Origin: Monarcha castaneiventris obscurior
Lineage: Eukaryota > Chordata > Aves > Passeriformes > Monarchidae
Assembly: GCA_026261815.1 (NCBI GenBank)
Contig: JAMPIT010000230.1
Coordinates: 8,803,001-8,867,000, forward strand
Length of the DNA stretch: 64,000 nucleotides
Reading direction: 5' to 3'
Part shown: positions 13,579 through 23,459 of the stretch, in pieces
How positions within the stretch are numbered: the first letter of the stretch is position 1
How the letters are laid out: each line of letters opens with the position of its first letter
The notes under the pieces: generated by a model
What the model saw: only the letters and a program-made list of their open reading frames with translations
Told to the model about the DNA's origin: nothing
The model's database searches: none
Program-made: the position numbers and the translations under genes

Positions 13579-14246
13579 GTAGGATTCTCTGATTTTTTTG
13601 CTGATTTTTTTTAGATGAGATTAATCTGCTCATTTCATTTTTTCCGTTTTACTTTACTACTGTAATGCACAATGTTTATGAAAAAAAGTCTGATTAAAAT
13701 ACAACCTTATATTTAGACACAACTGCTCTAAATCATGTTAGGTGTAACAGGTAGCAAAGTTACAGGTTACTATGAGTTACAGCAAATTGCTGGAAAACCG
13801 GAAAAACTCCTCATTTTTAGTTCATTTTTTAGTAGGAAATAGTTTATATTTAGTCAAACTTACTACAACAAATAATGCCAGTTTTCTAGGTACTGTATGT
13901 GTTTCTCCATACAGAAATATAAAAAAAAAAAGGTATTTCAGAAAAACAGAAATGGATTAAAAAAAAAACATACATGCAACCCTTTACATATTATACAAAT
14001 AGTATTAAAAAAGAGGTTTACTCAGACGATTTTTTTCTCTTTATTCATTGGAAAAATGTATTTAACTTTCAAATGTTCCACCGTAAGATCTGAACTCATT
14101 AGGCCTATCACAGCACACCTGTAAATACAGAGCATAGTGAACAAGCAGGAGCTGACAATCACCTACAGTTGTGTGACTTAGCAAACCTGTAAAACCCTCC
14201 TGATTTTGTTAAGCCTCCTGTCTTCTCCTAGTTCCAGAACTAAACA

Positions 14247-14384
14247 ATGTATTTCCTGGGGAGCTGCTTCTTCCTCTTAACTGCCTGCCTTACTGCTACA
14301 TCCCTTGGGAGCCCCCAACGCAACAGCCACCAGTGCCTTCAAAGTGTGCCCTGGAGTGAGCTTTTACAGGAGCTTGAGGAACTG
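14247..14384 (+). CDS. interferon-like gene, coding exon 1
   Basis: 46 codons: the signal peptide, then the start of the mature chain with C30 and the amphipathic stretch SELLQELEEL, probably the beginning of helix A. The first in-frame ATG immediately precedes a hydrophobic signal core, which decides the start. The exon ends at donor CTG|GTAAGT. Confidence 0.85.
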
Positions 14385-17300
14385 GTAAGTCAAAGTGTAA
14401 AACACTGCCATAATCTATAGATGTTGTTTTCCGTCTTTCTTCAGTTTAGGCGTAAGGGATTCTCAAATGTGTAACTGCCAGATTACAAATTTATTTTTTC
14501 ACATAATTAAAAAGTTATAAGTCAGATGTTCCTTCTCTACAAAACCAGAAATCTTAAATTTAGATGTTTTCGTTCACGCTCATCCTGTTGAATACATGAC
14601 ATTTGCGCGCCTTCCCAAGAAGAGTACAGAGTTATCTGGGAGTCCTTCTAATCGGCATCAGCTGAAACTGTAACACCAGAATGTACTTTACCGTGACATA
14701 ATCCCACTGAAAGAAAAAGACATCCACAGATACCAAGTTTTTGGTACAAATACTCTCTGAAGGTATTTTTGAAATCAGCTACATGAAAAGTTTCCTTTCT
14801 CAATTCGTCTTCTTTTGTGGCCTGCCCTTTACTCAACTCTGTACATACTGACATCCATGGAAAATTTGAGAAAAGGTGAAACAAGCAGCTATTCTTCCCA
14901 TTTCAGATAGGCTTGGGAAGAAAATAAATCTTCTTCAAACTCATGAGATATAGTGTCCTCTATCAATGTCATCACTTTTACACTTTTTACACTTTTACTT
15001 CATTGTTAAGAAACCAACTGAGAAGGGACTTCTATGAATTCTTTACATCGTAAACCTGGTTTTGCACATGCTGATAGCTTCTACGCTTATGTTTTCTTTA
15101 AGAACAAAAGAGGCTTTTCTTTGGAGTGTGAGGAAGTGAGCAATGAAGATTTGTGTTTCCCTGAGCAGATGCTGAAAGCAGTAAGTAGTAAAATACATGC
15201 ACTTGACATTACCTCATTGCAGCAGCTCTATCTCACACAGCCCATGCATCTTGTCACAAGACTTTTACACTAGAATTTTGCCACATTATATTACAGGCTT
15301 AAATGATAACTCTGACTGTTGACTTTTAAATTATTTCCTGGAGAGGCTATTTACAGAAACCACCATTTTCTTCCTTTTCCAATTATATAAGTCACGATGC
15401 AACTTTGGCAAGAAAAGGACTGGATGCTTTCTTGTTAGTCCTGCTGTTTAAAGGGGAAAAATTAGTTGGAATCAGTCTGGTAGCCTGGAAGCCACCAGAA
15501 CAGCATGCTGACCTCAGTTTCAGCCAGAAGCAGACCCCACAAAGGCAGTGCAGGGGTAATTTTATGTTTCTCAGTACAAACATCCCTTCATGTGCACAGC
15601 TCACTTTCAGTCCCAATCTGCAATGCCACAAAATAAGGTACCTGTTGAGAAAGTGGTATTGCACCCGAGCGATTCATTCTGCCTGTTTCCTGCTCATCTC
15701 TTCAATAGATCTTCTAAAATGCACCCAGGGAACAAAAGGGATGGATGGCAATATCAGCCTCTCCTGTACTTCACCTTCTCCGAGGCAGAGGGAGCTGCCC
15801 TTCATCAGATATGGGCTGTGCCTGGGAGGAAAGCCCTACACAGCCTGATGTCTTGGGTCTGAATTCAAAGGATCTGCTTTTGCCTCTTGGCCTTTTACTG
15901 ACTATTGCTTATACATTGCAAATATCTAAGCATATAAACGCAGCCCAAAAATGCAAGATAGATTTATGTTACAAAATAGGGGTCTTTCTTATGAAAGCAA
16001 CTTGAATTGAAGGAACTTATGAATTGCAGCTGGAAGTTGAACACGCAATTCCCGATTTTCAAATAAATACCAACTTTGCAATTCATATTACTAGCTAAAA
16101 CTTTTGTACTAAAAAATTTAGAAAAGCACAGGAAAGTGGTGAAAATTGTTTAACAATTTGTAATAACCAGACTCAGGTAGTTGAAAAATTACCTGACGTT
16201 TAAGTGCAAACTTTAGAAAATGAATTTTTCTATACTTTTTTTTTGTCATCACAGGTTAAATATGACAATGCAGCCATTGTTCACATTGTGCATGAAATTG
16301 CTGAGTTTTTCAAAAGAGTGGACACTCCTTTTCAAAATAAGAACACTTTTCTCAGAGGAATGTATGAGGCTCATGCTCAGCTCAAGACTTGTGTAAGTAC
16401 AATTTATTTATTATTTATATTGCATGATATTCAAGGCAGATATTCATGGTGAATAAAACTGATAATATGTATGTTGAAAATGCAATAGAAAACTTAAAAG
16501 ATTACATTTTTCAATTAATGATACCTAAATCATATGTCTGAAAGTAATGACAGGCATCTTTCAGCACTTTTACTGACCTGTATGATGCAGGCAATTTTAA
16601 ATTCACATGTTATATTTATAGGCTTATTTAATGATGTGATGCAAAAAAGCAGTATTTAATTTTCTTCTCCTTAAAGACTGCACTAGTTCTAAACAGAAGT
16701 ACTTACTATTTTAACTAAACATCAATTTCATATGTTTTTCTTTAAGTACTTATGACTTCTGTCAAGACAAGTTAACAAAGAATGACATGCAAGTTGTAGG
16801 CAAAAAATCTTAGGTCTGCATTCAGCCTACTTCAGCTGAGTAAACTACTTAAGCATATGCACAAATAGTTAGTTGGGGTCAGCTTAAGAACTATTTACAG
16901 AGGACAAAGCCTCAGATTTACTGTAGCTTCCCTTGCAACTAATGCCTGTGCCAGGCACCAGATTTGCCAACAAACCTGCAGGAGAGCAAACCTAAGGGTA
17001 CAAATGCACACCCTACCCTACCTGTCTGTGCTGCAGGGGAGGGAACCCACTGCACAGCTCTACAGGGGAGAGAGCTTTCCATGACTGGACACTGGCCTGA
17101 GCAGGAGCACAGAAGCACTGACCTTCAAACCCACACTGCTGCTCCTGACCAGGCCAGGCCCCAGGACTAAGTGTGTACAGCAATGGAGAACAACTACTGC
17201 TTAATACATATGTGTAAATAGATGTACACATCAAAATTGTTTTCTTTTACTGATCAAACATAATTACATCTGTACATGTGTAACACCGACTGTCAATGAC

Positions 17301-18284
17301 CACCAGTTACTCTGGAACATGCTTCCTTCAGATAGCATACACTGACAAGACCAGAATTGTCACAAAAAACCAAAAAAGATCCACAGACCCCTGCCTTGGA
17401 TTGAACACTGATATATTCATTTCCTGACCTCTCTGCAGACACAGTGTGTGCTGCACTACCTTTAGCATTAACCCGTCAGCAGGCTTGCATATGGCAGCAG
17501 AGTTACAGCGCTCTCAGTCGGTGACCATGTCCATCAGAGGGCACTGTTGGAACTTTTATTTACTTGCCATTGTTCGAAATTACAATTTCTTTTCTTTTCC
17601 ATTAAAATAACAGGTGAAGCCCAAACGTAATATTAGCCATGAGTCTATAGTGAAAGACTGCTTCAAAAAAATGGATGAATTTGTGACCAAGGTAAGTTGG
17701 CTGTTTCTTTCCAGCTCAATTTAAGGAATTCTAAAGATAAAAAGCAGCTTCTTATACAAGTCCCACTGCTGATCAAAGCTGTACATAACTGTGAAATTAT
17801 GCCCCACTTCCATGCACTATGGATTTTCGTCCACTGAAAATCTTTTGGTCCACACCCATTTCAAGGCCAGTGTATCATCATTGGCTATTAAAAACCATTT
17901 AATTCAGCACCAAAACCCATGGCACTCTCTGCCTTTTTCGAAAAACTTTACATCACATGGGTCAGGATTAGCCATGTGTCTGTTGGTGGAAACAAAAAGG
18001 TCATCATATACACCAAGGAATATTTGTACTTTAGTTGACTTCCTAAAATTAGTACACATTTTTTCTTGAATTTCTTTTAAATAATTACATGCTTGTTCTA
18101 AACTCACATTTTGCTTGCCATAATATTGGATATAATTTTTTACAAACCCGTTAATACGCACTTCTTAATAACCTTTTTTTCACAGTCAAATGACCACTGC
18201 ATTTGGCAAGAGATCCATGCACAGTCCAGAGAGATACTCCAAAGAATTGAAAACTACTCTTTCAAGAGAAGAGCAACACATTAG
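14247..18284 (+). CDS. interferon-like secreted cytokine, five coding exons (type I-like or type IV)
   Basis: Joining 14247-14384, 15103-15180, 16255-16392, 17614-17691 and 18186-18284 gives an uninterrupted 176-residue protein with GT-AG introns, all phase 0 (exons of 46, 26, 46, 26 and 32 codons). Residues 1 to about 21 are a clear signal peptide (MYFLGSCFFLLTACLTATSL). The mature part has six cysteines (30, 55, 64, 118, 134, 149), sequons at N124 and N167, and several amphipathic helical stretches, as in a helical cytokine. The block C134-F-K-K-M-D-E-F followed by C149-I-W is close to the type I interferon signature ending in Cys-Ala/Thr-Trp. In chicken IFN-alpha the corresponding end is CTWDHVRLQARD, against CIWQEIHAQSRE here. 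LCFPEQMLK at 63-71 matches the interferon FPxxxLK segment. The five-exon phase-0 plan is that of fish and amphibian type I, type III and IL-10-family genes, whereas avian IFN-alpha/beta genes lack introns. Expected role: a secreted ligand of a class II cytokine receptor inducing antiviral genes. It could be an intron-bearing type I-like interferon or the proposed type IV IFN-upsilon. I am confident of the gene model and superfamily, less of the type. Confidence 0.85.
15103..15180 (+). CDS. interferon-like gene, coding exon 2
   Basis: 26 codons with C55 and C64, ending LCFPEQMLKA before a GTAAGT donor. The acceptor is 'tatgttttctttaag'. It is the only nearby AG that keeps phase 0, and the reading frame stays open upstream of it by chance. 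The FPE..LK segment aligns with the A-B loop to helix B region of avian IFN-alpha. Confidence 0.75.
16255..16392 (+). CDS. interferon-like gene, coding exon 3
   Basis: 46 codons after a strong pyrimidine tract and CACAG acceptor. They encode two helical segments (AAIVHIVHEIAEFFKRV and FLRGMYEAHAQLKTC) that would be helices B and C, ending in C118. In type I interferons the cysteine at this position pairs with the N-terminal cysteine (here probably C30). Donor TGT|GTAAGT. Confidence 0.85.
17614..17691 (+). CDS. interferon-like gene, coding exon 4
   Basis: 26 codons: a basic loop with a sequon (KPKRNISHES), then the helix D/E stretch IVKDCFKKMDEFVTK. The acceptor is AACAG and the donor AAG|GTAAGT. 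It corresponds to the chicken IFN-alpha segment containing YFRSIHNFL. Confidence 0.85.
18186..18284 (+). CDS. interferon-like gene, terminal coding exon
   Basis: 32 codons plus TAG. It begins SNDHCIWQEIHAQSREILQR, where the C-x-W and following helix are the most diagnostic interferon feature in the protein. It ends in a basic tail (SFKRRATH). Acceptor 'cctttttttcacag'. Confidence 0.88.
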   Translation, partial: SNDHCIWQEIHAQSREILQRIENYSFKRRATH

Positions 18285-18443
18285 CAAAGTCATTTCCCAT
18301 CACATACTTAAAGGATCTACTATCACGTCAAGATGTAAAAATTAAAGGAAGAAGCAAACACACTGTTAGCATTTAAGACTATACATAGATTAACTTATTT
18401 TTGTCAAGATATTTTTCTAAACTACTATGAAAACTTAAGCCTT

Positions 18444-18449
18444 AATAAA
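18444..18449 (+). terminator. poly(A) signal of the interferon-like gene
   Basis: An AATAAA hexamer about 160 bases after the stop codon gives a short 3' UTR. One ATTTA pentamer (about 18,371) and several T-rich runs lie in the UTR, weakly reminiscent of the AU-rich instability elements of cytokine messages. Confidence 0.6.
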
Positions 18450-21400
18450 AAAGATGCAAAAAAACCCTATGTAAATACACTTGTAATTATTTGTTTCAAA
18501 AAAACAAAGGGGACATTTTTCATAAAATAGGTATCATAGATAAGGCCCTCCAAAACTGTTTTCAAGTTAAAAAGCAAACATATCAGTTACACTATTTGAT
18601 TCCACAGTACATTCATCAACCAAGGATTACAAACCTCTGACAGCCCAATGCTTTTCCAGTGCACATCTCACAGCACACATTTGCACTCCTGCACTTTTAC
18701 CACTGCAGTCACAAGGCTCCCTAACCATCCATGCATGAGAAGATCTGCCTCTTTCCACAACGCCATGCTGCCAGGCTTCCACAGCCATTCAGGAATTCTG
18801 AGGTTGCAGTTTGATCATCCAGATGTAAATTTTATATATGTATAGATATTTTAGAAAAACCCAAACACAACAAAACAAACAAAATGTCTCTACATTCTAT
18901 TGTACAGACTCCTAAACAGAAAAACACCTTAAAGTGGTCACATAATAGGTAATAGGCACTGGCAGCACTGCATACTGGCACATTTTTCCAAACAGCTCAC
19001 TGATTATTTGAAAGTCTGTAAAAGAAGATAACATCTATGAGACTGACAGTTTTGAAGGAGAGAAAGGAGGGGTACAGTGAATGAACAGTGTTTCATAACA
19101 TCTTTTAGCAATGAGATATGCCTTATTCTCGTTGTTCCTGATTTCTAGGCACTGGTTTTCAAGCTGTCTCTTCAAAGAAACAAAGTTAAAACAAATCAGG
19201 AGACTGCAGAAGACTCTAATATTTACACTTAGATTGCACAAAGATGAAAAGAGTAAAAATATTTGTAATACCCTATGTGTGTCATTTTCTTACTATTCTT
19301 GGACATTGGTTTTGTTGTTCGGTTTTTTTCTTCAAATCTGGTTGGAGTCTTTACAAGCAGCCTAGCACTTCACTTCAGTATGACTTTCCCAAATTCACAA
19401 GATCCCTTCATCTCTCCTTTCAAAAAATGGCTTCAGAAAAAAAGCCCAAAACCCCAAACTTTTGTGTTCTACAAGGCAATGTAAGAGTAACCAGTTAATC
19501 AGCATTAACTCTTTTAGATCATCACTATGTCACCATGTTTAACAACAAACACACACAGTTGTGTTGTTTCATGACATATTCATTATACTGCCTTGTTCAT
19601 GCATCATCTGAATTGGAAAGTGTTAACTCAGCTGAGACCTGATCAGTGTGCAGAGAGAGTGCAGACACTGCTCCAGCTGAAAAAATAACCCCCTGAAATC
19701 ACAAAGAAATCAGTACAAGAATCAAAATTCTTCAATGAATAAATCCCACTAAGCCAAATAATAAATTAAAATAATGAACAGAATTTCCACATCTTTGAAC
19801 TGAGGGAGTGTTTTGCATTCACAACCTAAGGCAGATATTGGTACATATTAGTGTTGTTTGGATATGATCCGGCCTTTCCATCATAAATGGTACAGTGCCA
19901 GTGTAAGCATATAATATATACTGATAGCACTAAATACTTAAGAAATTATTAATATAATAATAATAGTAATATTAATATTAATAATAATGTCTTACCATCA
20001 CCTTTCCAATGTGCTCCCTTGATTATAGTTCAATTTAAAATATACATGTATTTATTCCTTAACATTTAGACATTTGTAAACTGAGTTGGGGTAGGAAAAT
20101 TATGCTAAAGCATATGTCTAAATATTTAAACAGTGGTCATAACCTATTTTAATCAGATTGGAAAGTACAAAAAGTCTTTAAAATATTCAATGCAGAAAAT
20201 ATAAGCAGACAAAAACAACTTTGGAAAAATAAAGGAGTGAAGAGATGCACTGGGCTTTCAAGTTTCAGCTAATGAATCATTTGATGAATGCATCATTTTT
20301 GTAGTATCTATCCCAGACTCCTGCCATAGAGGAAGATTGATTAGTATTAGGAAATCTTTAGGCATCTAGCAGTGATATTATGCATTTCAAATAGAAGCCA
20401 AGGACAGACACTTCAGTTCCTGCTGGAAAAGTTGGCAATTTCTAACTTTCTTTGCTCTTCAATGAATAAACCAACCTGTGCTCTTTTCACAGAAACACAT
20501 TTCTCTGTGTATTCACAGATTTGCAGGCAAGTTAAAGCAATATATGAGACTAAGACATCTGTTATCTTTTGTCTGGGGACATCAATCACAAGCCATGGCC
20601 ACAATCCACTCCGTATGCCAGACAGGGACAAAAAGTTTGGACTAGCAGGTATAAAGGCCTCCATTAGGGACCACTCTGAGGAAAACTACAGCACAGGGTA
20701 GTCCAAAAATACCTGAGCTAACGTTAAAACACTTGGCCATAGCATGATCAAAACACAGGCTACAGATCATATCAGTACTTCACTCAAGCTGTGAAGAGCA
20801 GAGTAACAGCAATCTTGGTTTTATGCAACAAAAATTTAACATGAGTCAAAAAATACCAACGCATAACTCACTATTCATGAGTGGCTTATTCCATTTTTAT
20901 TTTCCCTGAAAACCAGCATTAGAATTGCTAAAGATTTTTATGATTTGGGAAAAAGAAAAAGGACAGAAGCTATTTAGCATCTTATAAAACACTAATTGTG
21001 TACTGAGAGAAAAAAGGAAAGGCTGGAGGAAAAAGGTTTTTAAAAGGAAGAGAAATAAAAATATGAAAGAATTATCATGTTAAACAGCCTACACTTTTTT
21101 CTTGGAAAGCTGTAGATATAGGATTAAATATATGTTATCTTACTTAGCATATGTTTACAAAGTATTTCAACAAGAAAGTATTTCAGAATATAAATAAAGC
21201 AAGCAGGCTATATATGCTATGAAGCAACATCATTGGAATAGACTAGATTTTTTTTTTCTTCCATTTGAAGTCACTAGCATGCACAAATTTAAAAGTACTG
21301 TTTTCTATCACAACTATTTATGTCTAGCAAATATGACTTCATCCATCAAGAGGAATTTCTAATATCAAAGTTTAAGCATAGTTTCTTTTACTAGTTGAGT

Positions 21401-23320
21401 GTTCATACTCAAAATTTCACCTTAAAAGCACCTGTGTAAAACCTCATTCCTCAGTAGCAGCCTTGATAATTACAAGAAGTGTGTATATCCTCAGATATAG
21501 CAAGCACAATTTTTTAAGTAAAGAGCATATTTTAAGGTACAATTCTGGGAATTGACTGACAATACTGCATTATATTAAATACCATTTTTACTGAGACCAG
21601 ATTAATGAGTCTCTAATTCCAGCCTGTGAAAAAGATGAGTGGTCACTCTTTCCAACACACGTGCAGATCCTTGATGACTTTGAATGTTTTCACACCTGCA
21701 TTCTTGTTTCCATAGGCTTTTCCCGATATCATGCAATGTAATTTGATTTGAAACTCTTTTCTAGTCTGTATCAGATCACCAACATCACATTAAAAGTCTA
21801 GTGGTACCCTTCTTATAGTCTGAACTAACTAATTTAACGAAGCACACAACACAGTTTGGTTTGTTGCTCAGATTCAGTGAATATTTTAGTGTACCCAATA
21901 CGGTAAGAGCTTGTACCTGTCCTTGACCCAGCTATTACTCAGGAGAAAATAACCTGGTGGCATACAGGAATGCCAAAAATACCAAGAACAAGTGAAAATA
22001 GACATATTTACGTTATTAGCATATGACAAACCAAATATACACTAGTCATTTAAAGTCTGAAGTTTTAATCCACTCCATTTGCACAGAGGCATCTTAAGAG
22101 AGACATGGAAGAACAGCACGAGGCAAAGTCACGAATGGCAAAATTCTGCTTATGGGTGATTTTACTCAGCTATGGTAACTGAGCTGTTTAGGTAACAACA
22201 GCTGTGTATCAGCTTCGTAATGTGAACTCACAGCTGCCAACAACAAGAAATGGGTCCCATAAACCAGTTTCTAGACCTTAATGAGCTTTCAGTTTAATCT
22301 GAGCTAACCACAACATCAGAAAAAAGCAACCCCACATTGCCCTTTTATGTGATCTTCACTCAGACATACAAGGGAAAAAAACCTTGCTACAGCAAGGCCT
22401 GTCACAGGCTGGGGAAGCTGTCTGTGGCTAATAAGAAAAAAATAGCTGCTCTGAATTATACTCCAGAGAACTCTCCTTCTTCCCTGATCATAACAGAAAG
22501 CTTCCATTTAGCTTAAGCTTGTATGAATCAGAGTCCACTCTGCATATCAAAATACTAATAATTTATGGTGCTTTGATGAAGGGATCATTTTATATTGTTT
22601 TATTGGACTTGGTTAACAACACACTCTTCATGTGACAACCGTATTGCTGTAATCATCCTAAATCTAATTTGCTTTAGATTATTCTAAAATACTTAGAGAA
22701 AAATATGTTAAGGATTTTCTAACAAACATGTTGTTTTTCCCAATTTTTACTACTTCATCCACTGTGATACTACAACATTACTAATTTTCACTTCTTGAAA
22801 CCATTCAACTTCAGTACAAGTTAATAGTCCCATTGTCTCTAGCTAGCTTGGAATAACAAAATGTTTTTTTCTAATGGAAACTGTTCTCAGATAACACTCC
22901 TTCTGACAAATGGAAAGCAGTCCAGCAATAAAAACGTCATAATTTATAGCTAAAGCTCTTTCCTTTCCATGTTTTTATATTCTCACCCCATCTTTCTTCC
23001 TGCTTCACTTGCATTTTCCCTGAATGTGCCACAACTGCACGTCAGAAAAACCTGGCAAAGTCTAGCTGAGATACTGAATTGTTTTCCAAGTAAGGCTTCC
23101 CTTGCAGCATAGAGTCCTGAAAATAATTCTATCATCTGAGTTCATAAGACAGTCTCACCAGAAATAGTGAGTTTACCTGGAACCCCAGATTTCCCCTCTG
23201 GAAGGTCTAGAATGGAAGATGATATCTGGCCTTCGTCTAGCTCAGTAGATTCACAATTCTTTCTAGACTAAGCCTTCAAAGTTCATTGGACACAGGGCTC
23301 CCAAATGTCTCTACTGCTAA
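18450..23320. other. intergenic, no gene seen
   Basis: AT-rich unique DNA between the cytokine gene and a CR1 fragment. An AAT-type microsatellite lies near 19,948-19,988. I looked for a second copy of the interferon signature and saw none, though a by-eye search is not exhaustive. Confidence 0.45.
19948..19988. repeat. AAT/ATT microsatellite
   Basis: Imperfect AAT and ATT trinucleotides ('taataataatagtaatatt', then 'aatattaataataatg'). Confidence 0.8.
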
Positions 23321-23339
23321 ACCTGCATAGGTAAGACAT

Positions 23340-23455
23340 CAAAAACCATCTAGATGAAAAATGCTGTGCAACATTTTCTAGGATGACCCTGCCTGAGCAG
23401 AGAGGTTGGACCAGATAACCTCCCACCCTTACCCATTCTGTGATCTGTGACTTTC
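23340..23455 (+). repeat. CR1 LINE 3' end
   Basis: 'ggatgaccctgcctgagcag', 'aggttggaccagataacctc', then 'attctgtgatct' is the usual CR1 3' end order (bird CR1: 'ggttggactagatgacctcc'). Confidence 0.8.
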
Positions 23456-23459
23456 CTCT

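Noticed and set aside
15392..16005. Several overlapping 86-147 codon frames between cytokine exons 2 and 3
   Set aside because: They lie within the intron on both strands, lack conserved features, and adding them would break the phase-0 gene model.
14247..18284. Reading the cytokine as IL-10/IL-19/IL-22 family, IL-7 or interferon-lambda
   Set aside because: The exon plan also fits IL-10 relatives and interferon-lambda, but the C-x-W motif with its following helix and the FPE..LK segment fit type I interferons better. IL-7 has other cysteine and exon patterns. Not fully excluded without a profile search.
20372..20701. 109-codon frame between the two genes
   Set aside because: Unremarkable text, no domain, with an equally open antisense frame; probably chance.
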